In this document: positions 8,250-16,476 of the stretch, in pieces
How the letters are laid out: each line of letters opens with the position of its first letter
Numbering within the stretch: the stretch's first letter is position 1
From: Butyrivibrio sp. LB2008
GTDB taxonomy: Bacteria; Bacillota; Clostridia; Lachnospirales; Lachnospiraceae
Reading direction: 5' to 3'
NCBI RefSeq assembly: GCF_000621565.1
Contig: NZ_JHXZ01000013.1
Coordinates: forward strand, 62,001 to 126,000
DNA: 64,000 nucleotides
Notes under the pieces: generated by a model
The model's database searches: none
The model's input: only the letters and a program-made list of their open reading frames with translations
What the model was told of the DNA's origin: nothing
Translations under genes and position numbers: made by a program

Positions 8250-9236
8250 TTAAAGTAAGTGTGCTCTGAGCTCCTCACCGCTCTTCTCGGATAAATATGC
8301 AGGAGCAATATCAAGCATTGTCTTGCATCCCTTCTGACCTTCATTGTACATACGGAAAGCAGCACGTGCAACCGCAGTAAGAACGCTTGTTGTAAATTCA
8401 GGGTTTGAATCAAGCTTTAAGCTGTACTCGATAACGTGGTTGTGCTCCTTGTCTGCACCTGTCTTTCCGCTTCTGAATACAAATCCGCCGTGAGCCATTC
8501 CGCTGTGATTCTTTAAGAGTTCCTCTTCGCTGATGAAATGAACTGTTGTGTCATAATCGGCAAAGTAGTTGGGCATCTCCTTGATCTCTTTTTCAACGGC
8601 AGCTGCGTCTGCTCCGTCTTCAAGTACAACGAAGCACTCTCTTGTATGTTTCTGACGTGTTGTAAGCTCAGGATTCTTGCCGCTTCTGACTGCCTCAAGT
8701 GCACTCTCTACAGGGATAGTGTACTGCTTAGCATTCTTAACGCCTTTTACGCGACGGATAGCATCTGAATGTCCCTGAGAAACACCCTTGCCCCAGAATG
8801 TGTAATCATTTCCGTCAGGAAGGATTGCATTTGAATATACTCTTGCAAGCGAGAACATTCCCGGATCCCATCCGCAGGAAATAACGGCAACTTTACCTGA
8901 CTCTTTTGCAGCGGCATCAACATTTGCAAAGTGCTCGGGAATCCTTGCATGTGTGTCAAAGCTGTCAACAACATTGAACATCTTTGCGTACTGAGGAGTC
9001 TGTACGGGAAGATCTGTAGCACTTCCTCCGCAAAGGATCATAACATCAACCTTATCCTTCCAGCTTTCTATATCATCTGTAGAAACAACGGGTACACCCT
9101 GTGTTTTAATCTGAAGTGTCTTGGGATCTCTTCTTGTAAATACAGCAACAAGTTCCATATCGGGAGCAGCGTTTACAGCAAGCTCAACTCCTTTACCAAG
9201 ATTTCCGTATCCTAAAATTCCTATCTTTATACTCAT
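8250..9236 (-). CDS. ddh: meso-Diaminopimelate dehydrogenase
   Basis: A 328-residue NADPH-dependent enzyme that makes meso-2,6-diaminopimelate from tetrahydrodipicolinate in one step, for lysine and peptidoglycan. The dinucleotide fold begins MSIKIGILGYGNLGKGVE. Family segments such as CGWDPGMFSLARVYSNA and WGKGVSQGHSDAIRR are clear. The start at 9236 has an AAAGGAGG site 8 nt upstream; a longer frame to 9275 is unsupported. It is in line with the LacI gene (43 bp gap) but is probably an independent unit with its own promoter (TATACT on the minus strand near 9263). Confidence 0.93.
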   Translation of the reverse strand: MSIKIGILGYGNLGKGVELAVNAAPDMELVAVFTRRDPKTLQIKTQGVPVVSTDDIESWKDKVDVMILCGGSATDLPVQTPQYAKMFNVVDSFDTHARIPEHFANVDAAAKESGKVAVISCGWDPGMFSLARVYSNAILPDGNDYTFWGKGVSQGHSDAIRRVKGVKNAKQYTIPVESALEAVRSGKNPELTTRQKHTRECFVVLEDGADAAAVEKEIKEMPNYFADYDTTVHFISEEELLKNHSGMAHGGFVFRSGKTGADKEHNHVIEYSLKLDSNPEFTTSVLTAVARAAFRMYNEGQKGCKTMLDIAPAYLSEKSGEELRAHLL

Positions 9237-9269
9237 AATTACGCCTCCTTTATTCTCGTAAAGTATATC

Positions 9270-9290
9270 ACACAATCACTATCCTTGTGT
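9270..9290. promoter_or_regulatory. ACACAA-N9-TTGTGT dyad upstream of ddh
   Basis: A 6-bp-arm dyad lies immediately upstream of the likely -10 of ddh, so it would sit over the promoter. It could be a repressor site. No regulator is suggested by the context. Confidence 0.3.
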
Positions 9291-9375
9291 ATAAAAGACA
9301 CTTTGACGAAATAGCGGAAAAACTTAGCACTTTTCTTTCCTTGTAGGATTATTTTAACTTTCTTGTAACATCCCA

Positions 9376-9426
9376 TTGACTAAATTTATTTTCAAGAGTA
9401 TAAGTGTATTAGAACTAATAATACAC
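9376..9426 (+). promoter_or_regulatory. Strong promoter plus 5' hairpin, lipoprotein gene
   Basis: The -35 is TTGACT (9376-9381), the spacer is 17 bp, and the -10 is TATAAG (9399-9404). A hairpin GTGTATTA/TAATACAC (9404-9411 with 9419-9426) starts at about the transcription start and could stabilise the message. Confidence 0.65.
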
Positions 9427-9450
9427 TCGATGCTTATAAAGGAGACCGAT

Positions 9451-10095
9451 ATGAGAAAAACAAGTATCGCCATTATTTCATCTGTGCTGATACTCACACT
9501 TATGGGATGTAGCGGAGACAATTCCGCCAATTCCGCAAGCAGCGAGGTTTCAATAACGACAGTTACTATAGATGACACAGATGCTAAGGCAGAAGCAGAT
9601 ACAGCAGAAACTAAAAGTATAGAGGCCGCTTCCAATATGAATACAAAGTCTGCTGCCAGCAAAAATCCTGATGCTTCATTCAAATGTAACGGAAAGGAGA
9701 TTTCTGTATTAAACGACACTGAAACTACAATTGAAGATCTCGGAACTTACGATCCCGAGCTTTCATACCTGGACGAAGAATACAAGAATTACGTGTTCTC
9801 TGACAGCAAGGTTCAATTTGACACAGCGATGATCGACGGAAAAGAATCCCCCATGGTACTATACGTTGCAAACCCTGAGATCAAAACCACAAAGAATGTA
9901 GGTGTCGGTAATACTGAGGAAGAAATTATAGCTGCTTACGGTTATCCAAATAACACAACCGAAAGCGACTACATCTATACACTCGAATATCACTTCACTT
10001 CTTACGATCTGATATTTGACTTCGACGGTAACAAAGAACATGTTGAAATGATTCGCTACAAGAATACTCACAACTGCAAAAAGGCTTCATTTTGA
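9451..10095 (+). CDS. Small secreted lipoprotein
   Basis: A 214-residue protein with a lipoprotein signal (MRKTSIAIISSVLILTLMGC, lipid Cys20) and a Ser/Ala/Thr/Glu-rich linker of about 50 residues. It then has a globular domain starting near ASFKCNGKEISV. That domain contains GVGNTEEEIIAAYG, a motif seen in small BLIP/SmpA-like outer-surface domains, but I cannot name the family with confidence. The ATG at 9451 has GGAG 8 nt upstream and a near-consensus promoter about 50 bp further up. It stands alone as a short transcription unit; the next gene has its own leader. Confidence 0.8.
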   Translation: MRKTSIAIISSVLILTLMGCSGDNSANSASSEVSITTVTIDDTDAKAEADTAETKSIEAASNMNTKSAASKNPDASFKCNGKEISVLNDTETTIEDLGTYDPELSYLDEEYKNYVFSDSKVQFDTAMIDGKESPMVLYVANPEIKTTKNVGVGNTEEEIIAAYGYPNNTTESDYIYTLEYHFTSYDLIFDFDGNKEHVEMIRYKNTHNCKKASF

Positions 10096-10204
10096 TCATA
10101 TAAATTTATAAGTTTAACATTTTTTACAAAGTGATCGCGACCGACTTGCTTAAAGAAGCATATATTGCTAATATATTTAACGCATAAAGCCTATGAAAGG
10201 AAAA

Positions 10205-10414
10205 ATGATTTCCATGGATAAGAAACAAAGATTATTAGATCTTATTGATAAAGCCGGTCGCGGAAGTATAGAAGCGGCAGAAGCTATTGCAGAAGGATAT
10301 TTTAAAGGAACTTTCGGGGACAGACCAAATCCCGAGAAAGCCAAAAAATGGGCATCTTACGCCGCAAAACATGGCAGTGAAAATGCCCAGAAAATTCTAG
10401 ACGCATTAAAATAA
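10205..10414 (+). CDS. Small Sel1-like repeat protein
   Basis: A protein of about 69 residues. NPEKAKKWASYAAKHGSENAQKIL matches one Sel1-type TPR unit (key residues A, K, W, A, A, G, A). The preceding GSIEAAEAIAEGYFKG looks like a second, degenerate unit. Three in-frame ATGs exist (10193, 10205, 10214). AAAGGA at 10196-10201 overlaps the first and lies a little close to the second. I chose 10205; 10214 is also possible. Such proteins are usually adaptors, but no partner is visible here. Confidence 0.65.
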   Translation: MISMDKKQRLLDLIDKAGRGSIEAAEAIAEGYFKGTFGDRPNPEKAKKWASYAAKHGSENAQKILDALK

Positions 10415-10448
10415 TGCAACCTATTATGAAAAAATCTATCTTTACAAT

Positions 10449-11015
10449 TTAAGTATTTATGAAATCCTCCACATTATTCATGATACTTATGAGATTGCCA
10501 AGGTCAGTCTTCACTGAATCAGTTTCAAGTGAATGATTGGCATTGGCAATTTTTATGCACTCAATACCAAGTTCCTTGCACTTCTCATCCGCAAACGGAG
10601 TCTCACACCATGGATCGCTCGTTCCGTGTATTACAATCCCGCATTCTTTTCTAAGATATTTAAAGGTCTGTGCAACAGGAGTAAAGACAATCTGCTCGGC
10701 ATTCACATTCTCCTGCCTGTCGTACTCTGCAGCAATCGCGGTACCGATACTCTTTCCCGCAAAGATAACTCTGTCATATGCAGAATAATCAATATCTTTA
10801 AGCTGCTCTTTTGCCTGTGAAAGAGCGATGTTAAACGCCTCAAGCATCTTCTCCGGATTTCCTTTTACGGCAGATGCCTTCTCCGGAAGTTCAAAACTCA
10901 CCTCGCGTATCTCATAACCGTACTTCTGCGCCAGTTTTCTCGTATAGTAGAGAATCGGCCTTGATGAGTTGTATCCCATTCCGGGGAATATTACCATTAA
11001 GTTCTTTTTATCCAT
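10449..11015 (-). CDS. Alpha/beta-hydrolase family protein
   Basis: A 188-residue cytoplasmic protein. MVIFPGMGYNSSRPILYY gives the oxyanion-hole start, VIFAGKSIGTAIAAEY carries the nucleophile elbow GKSIGT (Ser about 92), GTSDPWC an acid-loop Asp, and ANHSLET the probable catalytic His. This fits the short alpha/beta-hydrolase families without a lid. The substrate is unknown. It is convergent with the Sel1-like gene (34 bp gap) and 37 bp downstream of the HTH membrane protein gene, so it may be cotranscribed with it. Confidence 0.82.
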   Translation of the reverse strand: MDKKNLMVIFPGMGYNSSRPILYYTRKLAQKYGYEIREVSFELPEKASAVKGNPEKMLEAFNIALSQAKEQLKDIDYSAYDRVIFAGKSIGTAIAAEYDRQENVNAEQIVFTPVAQTFKYLRKECGIVIHGTSDPWCETPFADEKCKELGIECIKIANANHSLETDSVKTDLGNLISIMNNVEDFINT

Positions 11016-11052
11016 TACTAAAAACTCTTTCCTTAGTATTTATTTTATTTCA

Positions 11053-12051
11053 TCAGGTTGTAGCATTCTGCATTTCGCCCGTTTCCAGCTCTGAGGCAAG
11101 TTTGCGCTTTCTGTACAGAACATGGGCCTGATAAATAATCAAAGCATATATTGCGATCATGAGCACAGCGTTTTCAACAATTCCTTTGACAGCCACCACT
11201 GCTTCCATTAATGTTGCGGTAGGAAAAAATGTAGCAAAATATTTTTCCAATTTTATCCACTGCCAAAATTCAAAGCATTCCCATATTATTTTAAATACCG
11301 CAACAACCGTGATTATATTAAACCACAATCTGCGCTTTACGCCACGTATAAAGCATAAATACGAAGCCACCACTCCCAATATACATAATATGGCAGGAAT
11401 TATAACCTGTATCATCATAGCCATCACAAAGATCATAACACCTCTGCCTGACACTATATACTGCTCACGAAGCCTTAAATAATTAACATATTCATAATAG
11501 ATATTGCTACCGACGTGGAAAACCAAAAAAGTAAAGAAAAATGCCATCAGAATCTTACCAATTTTCCCCGGTGTCAACATATATCTTACCGCATTGTACA
11601 AACCATAAGAAAAAACCAGCATTAGCACAACATGCTCTATAATAAAAATGTGATTACTTCTGACAATAGAATGAGCTATTGTTGTTCCGTCGAATTCAGC
11701 ATATTTATCATACGCATGAACGTAATGCAACGTCAACTCTTCACCAACTTTAAGAAAAAGCGACAATACAATAACTGCATACAGTGCAGCAATCAAACCG
11801 TTTACTATCTTATTTTCAATTACAGGCTTCTTTTCCACCACTTTCACCATTTCCTTTCCGGATAACAGATCATCAAGGCTCACCTCAAGAAGCTGAGAAA
11901 TTTTCTTCAGCGTAACAATATCAGGATAGCGCTCTCCGCGCTCCCAATTTGAAATTGTCTGCCTGCTCACATACAACCGGTCTGCCAGTGTTTTCTGCGT
12001 CAGTCCTTTTGTTTCTCTTGCACTTCTTAGCTGTTCACCAAATTCGACCAT
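11053..12051 (-). CDS. XRE-type HTH regulator with membrane domain
   Basis: The N-terminus (about 1-62) is a Cro/CI-type helix-turn-helix: GEQLRSARETKGLTQKTLAD, then RLYVSRQTISNWERG. Residues 85-320 hold about six hydrophobic segments (for example VNGLIAALYAVIVLSLFL and VLMLVFSYGLYNAV). It is therefore a membrane-tethered DNA-binding protein of 332 residues. Such fusions are common in Firmicutes and may sense membrane or cell-envelope conditions. The ligand and target are not evident. The ATG has GGAGCAGAGTT just upstream. Confidence 0.85.
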   Translation of the reverse strand: MVEFGEQLRSARETKGLTQKTLADRLYVSRQTISNWERGERYPDIVTLKKISQLLEVSLDDLLSGKEMVKVVEKKPVIENKIVNGLIAALYAVIVLSLFLKVGEELTLHYVHAYDKYAEFDGTTIAHSIVRSNHIFIIEHVVLMLVFSYGLYNAVRYMLTPGKIGKILMAFFFTFLVFHVGSNIYYEYVNYLRLREQYIVSGRGVMIFVMAMMIQVIIPAILCILGVVASYLCFIRGVKRRLWFNIITVVAVFKIIWECFEFWQWIKLEKYFATFFPTATLMEAVVAVKGIVENAVLMIAIYALIIYQAHVLYRKRKLASELETGEMQNATT

Positions 12052-12136
12052 AACTCTGCTCCTCTAAATGATTTACACCTGCGCATGATGTTAGCTTCAG
12101 TATCCGATATCGTTCAGGATATTACAAGTTTTTACA

Positions 12137-12167
12137 TAAAAATAGGGTGCCACGTTACGTTGCACCC
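12137..12167 (-). terminator. Terminator after HAD phosphatase gene
   Basis: GGGTGC (12145-12150) pairs with GCACCC (12162-12167), with an inner ACG/CGT extension and one mismatch. On the minus strand TATTTTTA follows. It lies 47 bp after the HAD gene stop. Confidence 0.65.
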
Positions 12168-12213
12168 GCATAAATACTGACTATTTTCACTTTTCCCGGA
12201 AAGAGCCGACCAC

Positions 12214-12879
12214 TCAACATTTCTCTAAATAATCGATGACAGCGATCAGATCATCACATATTACTTCCGTAAGTTCACGCATCTCATCATCGGGACCTAT
12301 GATATCCGGAACCATTATGGGACGCATTCCTGCTGCCTTGGCTGCTCTTATCCCGTTGTAGGAATCTTCTATCGCAAAGGTCTCACTTGGATTCACTCCA
12401 AGTTCCCTGCATGCGAGCATATATATCTCAGGATTGGGCTTACTTATCTTAACGGCATCACCACCTACTACCATATCGAAATAGTCTATGAATCCCGCGT
12501 CTGTAAGCTCGCTTGTCACAAGCGCCTTCCTTGTGGATGAAGCAACACCGACTTTAACGCCTTTTCCTTTAAGGTACTCAAGAATTTCTTTTACACCATT
12601 CTTAACAGGAAGCCTTCCTCCGTCGAATTTCTCATGGAATAATCTGGAGCTCTCGGCAAGGAGCTTATCAGCTATCCCCGCGCCCATCTTGTCTGCATAA
12701 GCATTCTCAACAATGTCGTGTGTCTGCGCGTTATTGGTACCTATGCACCTCTTAAAGACAGGTTCAACATCTCCGAGCCCGAACTTCTCACCAAGCTCAT
12801 ACCAGCATGAAAGGCAGGCTCTCTCGGAGTCGAATATAACTCCGTCCATATCAAATATTACACTGTAAGAACATGCCAT
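12214..12879 (-). CDS. HAD-family sugar-phosphatase/mutase-like protein
   Basis: A 221-residue HAD subfamily IA enzyme. VIFDMDGVIFDSE carries nucleophile Asp10 and Asp12, GVASSTRKALV is motif II, KISKPNPEIYMLA gives the Lys, and AIEDSYNGIRAAKAAGM the acidic motif. It resembles beta-phosphoglucomutase and phosphatase relatives, but the RxRG-type cap signature of true beta-PGM is absent (here KRCIGTNN). A sugar-phosphate phosphatase is therefore more likely. It stands alone between two terminators. Confidence 0.85.
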   Translation of the reverse strand: MACSYSVIFDMDGVIFDSERACLSCWYELGEKFGLGDVEPVFKRCIGTNNAQTHDIVENAYADKMGAGIADKLLAESSRLFHEKFDGGRLPVKNGVKEILEYLKGKGVKVGVASSTRKALVTSELTDAGFIDYFDMVVGGDAVKISKPNPEIYMLACRELGVNPSETFAIEDSYNGIRAAKAAGMRPIMVPDIIGPDDEMRELTEVICDDLIAVIDYLEKC

Positions 12880-12975
12880 TTATCTTTCCTCCGAACCAAT
12901 TATATATACGCGACAGTATAACATATCCGACAAGGAATTTCCTGTTTTTATCAGCGAAAAAAAGACACCCCGAAA

Positions 12976-13221
12976 TTACCAGGGTGCCGATCTTACCGTA
13001 TCAAGCCTTTCCGGATTGTTCAGATATTCGCAGTCCGGTGGCGAATTTACAAGTGAATTGTTTCGTACTTTGCATGAAGCATTTCTGCATTCTCTGCATC
13101 TGAAACTTATATGATTGTTATAAAGCCTCTTACACCCCACCGAGCAAAAAGCCCAATTACCGTTACGTGCAATAAACGTTCTTCCGCAATGCAAGCATAT
13201 CCTTTTTACATTATGTGCCAT
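12976..13221 (-). CDS. Small Cys-rich zinc-ribbon-like protein
   Basis: An unrecognised protein of 81 residues. It has a CxxC pair (CLHCG), a CSVGC pair, then CRECRNASC and one more Cys, which is consistent with one or two structural zinc sites. The CLHC-N11-CSVGC spacing resembles small treble-clef or zinc-ribbon proteins that bind nucleic acid. The ATG at 13221 is preferred; a TTG 18 nt upstream is possible but would overlap the GGGGAAG that could serve as ribosome site. A hairpin lies 25 bp upstream. Confidence 0.55.
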   Translation of the reverse strand: MAHNVKRICLHCGRTFIARNGNWAFCSVGCKRLYNNHISFRCRECRNASCKVRNNSLVNSPPDCEYLNNPERLDTVRSAPW

Positions 13222-13245
13222 AATTCTATACTTCCCCAAAAAACC

Positions 13246-13266
13246 AAAACGCTAGGCGCGTTTTTT
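13246..13266. terminator. Short bidirectional hairpin
   Basis: AAAACGC (13246-13252) pairs with GCGTTTT (13258-13264) around a 5-nt loop, followed by TT. It could end minus-strand transcription coming from the antiporter gene before the small zinc protein gene. Confidence 0.5.
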
Positions 13267-13304
13267 ATAAAACGTAAATCTTTATATTCTTAATTATAAA
13301 CTAA

Positions 13305-13335
13305 TGTGCAAGTCCCTTAAAGAGGGGCTTGCACA
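13305..13335 (-). terminator. Strong hairpin downstream of antiporter gene
   Basis: TGTGCAAG (13305-13312) and CTTGCACA (13328-13335) pair, extended through TCCC/GGGG with one mismatch. It is 129 bp beyond the antiporter stop, without a long U-run. The interval 13336-13463 shows nothing else. Confidence 0.45.
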
Positions 13336-13463
13336 AGTTCACAGATAGTTCAAACTTTCTAAATTTGCATCATTTAAAAAGAGTAATTTCTAATATATTT
13401 TGGAATAATCAATTTTCACACGGTGAATTCAAATCAACTTTCTGAAAACTACAATCGTTTAGC

Positions 13464-14648
13464 TCAAGCTGCTGCCTTTTTTTCATCATGTGCATAAATT
13501 GCTTTCAAAATAACCGGCGTCAATATAGAACTGATAACGATAAGCAGGATTACTGCAGTAAAATACCTGCTGTCGATGATCTCCGCCTTAAGTCCTCTTT
13601 GCGCAACGATAAGCGCAACCTCACCTCTTGTCATCATTCCGACACCGATCTTAAGACTGTCGGAACCGTTATATCCAAGGACTTTGGCCACAAGTCCGCA
13701 ACCCACTATCTTACCGAGAAGGCCGACTATAACAAATGCAAGAGAAAATACAATAACCGTTGTATCAACGGATCTTAAATTAGTCTGAAGTCCTACACTT
13801 GCAAAGAAAACAGGTCCGAAGATCATATATGAGTTAATATCCATTTTCCTGTCGATATATTCGGAATCATCAAGCGAGCTTAAGATAATTCCCGCAACAA
13901 ACGCACCTGTGATATCCGCAACTCCAAAATACTTATCCGCAATGTAAGAAAATACAAGAGCGAGCGCAAGTCCCATGATGGGAATACGTCTTGTATGACG
14001 CCACTTTGTATCAAGCTTTTGCATTATCTTAAAAATAATAATTCCCACAACCAAAGAGAACGCAAAGAAAAGAACAGTCTTAACGCATACCATTCCGATA
14101 TTTGCACTTGGATCTTTCATACCGATAACGGCAGTAAGCACAACAATGCCGATAACGTCATCTATTATCGCAGCGCTCATTATGGTAGTTCCTACCTCAG
14201 TTGAGATTTTTCCAAGCTCTCTGAGCGCCTGAACGGTTATACTTACAGAAGTTGCCGTAAGAATTGTTCCGATGAAAAGAGCTCTCATAAATTCGACACT
14301 TCCCGGAGCCGCAAATCCGTAGAAGCACATATAAAGAACAGTTCCGAAAGCAAGCGGTATTCCAACTCCCGCGCACGCAAGTATTGTAGCTTTTATACCT
14401 GACTTTTTGAGATTATCGATATTAGTCTCAAGTCCGGCACTGAACATAAGAAGAATAACGCCGATTTCCGCCATCTGGGAAAAGAAATCACTCTCAGATA
14501 CGATATTAAGTATTGTAGGTCCTATGATAAGGCCTGCAATAATCTCTCCCGCCACCTGAGGCGCCTTGAGTTTCCTTGCTCCGAGTCCACAGAACTTAGC
14601 TGCAATAACTATGATTGCAAGATTACGCAAAATTTCTAAACTGTCCAC
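13464..14648 (-). CDS. CPA2-type cation:proton antiporter
   Basis: A 394-residue membrane protein of the monovalent cation:proton antiporter-2 (KefB/NapA) family with about 12 hydrophobic segments. Early motif GEIIAGLIIGPTIL (33-46) and the later GAFVAGIILSSLDD and TRGEVALIVAQRGL segments are typical. SAAIIDDVIGIVVL carries the paired Asp residues of the ion-binding site. No C-terminal RCK/TrkA domain is present, so it is the short form. It probably exchanges Na+ or K+ for H+. It is divergent from the alanine symporter gene, and both have hairpin-bearing leaders. Confidence 0.9.
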   Translation of the reverse strand: MDSLEILRNLAIIVIAAKFCGLGARKLKAPQVAGEIIAGLIIGPTILNIVSESDFFSQMAEIGVILLMFSAGLETNIDNLKKSGIKATILACAGVGIPLAFGTVLYMCFYGFAAPGSVEFMRALFIGTILTATSVSITVQALRELGKISTEVGTTIMSAAIIDDVIGIVVLTAVIGMKDPSANIGMVCVKTVLFFAFSLVVGIIIFKIMQKLDTKWRHTRRIPIMGLALALVFSYIADKYFGVADITGAFVAGIILSSLDDSEYIDRKMDINSYMIFGPVFFASVGLQTNLRSVDTTVIVFSLAFVIVGLLGKIVGCGLVAKVLGYNGSDSLKIGVGMMTRGEVALIVAQRGLKAEIIDSRYFTAVILLIVISSILTPVILKAIYAHDEKKAAA

Positions 14649-14703
14649 TTTTCATCCCTCGATTCTATTATTTAAAAATCAATTTCTTTTTTAAATAAGA
14701 AAA

Positions 14704-14767
14704 GATTGCATCGGCCAAGTTTTAACCGAATGCAATCCTATTATAATACAACTTAGATTTTTCGCAA
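14704..14767 (-). promoter_or_regulatory. Antiporter promoter with 5'-end hairpin
   Basis: On the minus strand the -35 is TTGCGA (14767-14762), the spacer 16 bp and the -10 is TATAAT (14745-14740). The expected start (about 14733) lies inside a hairpin formed by 14726-14737 and 14704-14714 (one bulge), followed by a T-rich run. The message would begin with a terminator-like structure. Confidence 0.55.
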
Positions 14768-14796
14768 TCTAATAAACATATGAATAAAAATTATGG

Positions 14797-14878
14797 TATA
14801 CTATCTTTCAAACAAAGGCGTTTCGATGTGTTTCGAGCGCCTTTTTATATTGCGACATCATGGCGAACGTAGTCGCAA
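14797..14878 (+). promoter_or_regulatory. Alanine symporter leader with two hairpins
   Basis: The -10 is TATACT (14797-14802); the -35 is weak. Hairpin 1 pairs AAAGGCG (14814-14820) with CGCCTTT (14838-14844), has an inner TCGA/TCGA extension and is followed by TTTTT (14842-14846), as in an intrinsic terminator. Hairpin 2 pairs TTGCGAC (14850-14856) with GTCGCAA (14872-14878). No plus-strand gene lies upstream, so hairpin 1 would act as an attenuator rather than as a terminator of another gene. Confidence 0.55.
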
Positions 14879-14902
14879 AATCAGTATTTCGGAGGAAAAG
14901 TA

Positions 14903-16393
14903 ATGGAAAAGATCTACAGTTACATTGAACAAGTCAACAGTGCTGTAAACGGTTTTGTCTGGGGGCTGCCCATGTTGATACTTCTTGTCGGAACAGGCAT
15001 ACTTATGACTTCACTCACAAGAGTATTTCAGGTCACCCATTTTAAGCACTGGGTAAAAAATACTGTCGGCGGAATATTTAAAGACAAGAATGTCACAGCT
15101 CACACAGGAAAAGATGATATGCAGATATCACAGTTTCAGAGCTTATGCACAGCACTTGCCGCAACTATAGGAACAGGTAATATCGCAGGTGTTGCCGCTG
15201 CCATAATCTCAGGTGGCCCGGGCGCAATATTCTGGATGTGGATAGTTGCATTCTTTGGAATGATGACAAACTTCTCCGAAAATGTTCTCGGAATATATTA
15301 TCGCCGAAGAAACAATAAAAACGAATGGTGCGGCGGTGCCATGTACTATCTTAAGGACGGTCTCGGCTCCAAACCCGGTCTTGAAAAAGTAGGTGCATTT
15401 CTCGCCGTTATGTTCAGCGGATTCTGTGTTATCGCATCATTTGGAATCGGCAATATGAGCCAGATAAACTCAATCGCGGTTAACGTAAACTCAGCTTTCG
15501 GAATCCCCAACCTTGTTACCGGAATCATTCTTATGATCCTCGCAGGACTTGTAATCGTCGGAGGACTTAAAAGAATCGCTTCTGTTACAGAGACACTTGT
15601 TCCTTTCATGGCAATAATCTATCTTATATGCACACTCATTATCATAGTGATCAATATAGATCAGCTCGGCGCAGTTATTACTTCAATAGTTAAAGGTGCG
15701 TTCGGAATGAAAGCAGTAGGCGGCGGAATTGTCGGAAGCGGTATCGCATATGCCATGCAGTGGGGAATGAAAAGAGGCGTCTTTTCAAACGAAGCGGGAC
15801 TTGGATCATCTGTAATGGTTCATTCAAGTTCTAACGTAAGAGAGCCTGTAGTTCAGGGAATGTGGGGCATCTTCGAAGTTTTTGCCGACACGATCATCGT
15901 ATGTACACTCACTGCTTTTGCAGTACTTTCAAGCGGACTTGTAGATCTTGAAACAGGTAAAGTTATATCCGATCAGGTGTCAACCGCACTTGTTGCAGAA
16001 GCTTTTTCAACCGTATACGGCAAAGCAGGTGGAGCATTTATAGCAATCGCAATTCTCTTCTTTGCATTCTCGACAGTACTCGGCTGGAGCCAGTACGGCA
16101 GCAAAGGTTTTGAATATCTTTTCGGAACAAAGACCGTAAAAATTTATCAGTCAATTTTCGTCGTATTCATACTTGTCGGCGCTACGATTGATCTTACACT
16201 TGCATGGGATCTTTCAGATACCTTCAACGGTATGATGGCCATTCCGAATCTGATAGGTGTCATCGCACTTAGCGGAACGGTAATGAAGATAACCAAGAAC
16301 TACGTAGCCAGAAAGATCAAAGGTAAAAAAATCGAGCCTATGCTTTCTGCGATTGATGAAATTCAGGAACAGCACTTGAAAGAAGTTTCATAA
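14903..16393 (+). CDS. alsT: Sodium:alanine (AGCS) symporter
   Basis: A 496-residue membrane transporter that couples Na+ entry to uptake of alanine or glycine. It shows the family signature ATIGTGNIAGVAAAIISGGP (about 90-110), the GGAMYYLKDGL region and the conserved MKRGVFSNEAGLGSS segment (about 290-305), plus about 11 membrane segments. The ATG at 14903 has GGAGGAAAAGTA directly before it. It is monocistronic: it is followed by a strong terminator and preceded by the hairpin leader. The antiporter encoded divergently could maintain the sodium gradient it uses (inference). Confidence 0.93.
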   Translation: MEKIYSYIEQVNSAVNGFVWGLPMLILLVGTGILMTSLTRVFQVTHFKHWVKNTVGGIFKDKNVTAHTGKDDMQISQFQSLCTALAATIGTGNIAGVAAAIISGGPGAIFWMWIVAFFGMMTNFSENVLGIYYRRRNNKNEWCGGAMYYLKDGLGSKPGLEKVGAFLAVMFSGFCVIASFGIGNMSQINSIAVNVNSAFGIPNLVTGIILMILAGLVIVGGLKRIASVTETLVPFMAIIYLICTLIIIVINIDQLGAVITSIVKGAFGMKAVGGGIVGSGIAYAMQWGMKRGVFSNEAGLGSSVMVHSSSNVREPVVQGMWGIFEVFADTIIVCTLTAFAVLSSGLVDLETGKVISDQVSTALVAEAFSTVYGKAGGAFIAIAILFFAFSTVLGWSQYGSKGFEYLFGTKTVKIYQSIFVVFILVGATIDLTLAWDLSDTFNGMMAIPNLIGVIALSGTVMKITKNYVARKIKGKKIEPMLSAIDEIQEQHLKEVS

Positions 16394-16400
16394 TATGCAA

Positions 16401-16447
16401 AATAGTTCGGATAGCGACTCTATATCTGCTATCCGAACTATTTTTTT
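16401..16447. terminator. 15-bp perfect terminator between alsT and metF
   Basis: 16401-16415 pairs perfectly with 16428-16442 around a 12-nt loop and is followed by T7 on the plus strand. It separates two convergent genes and probably serves both. Confidence 0.92.
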
Positions 16448-16476
16448 AATTCACTAATTGTTTATTGGCACCTGCA

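Noticed and set aside
7523..8269. 248-codon plus-strand frame opposite the LacI gene
   Set aside because: The LacI gene has clear domain motifs and a conserved length; the opposing frame has none.
14797..14902. Glycine riboswitch before the alanine symporter
   Set aside because: The leader is only about 95 nt and lacks the conserved glycine aptamer core. Only simple hairpins are seen.
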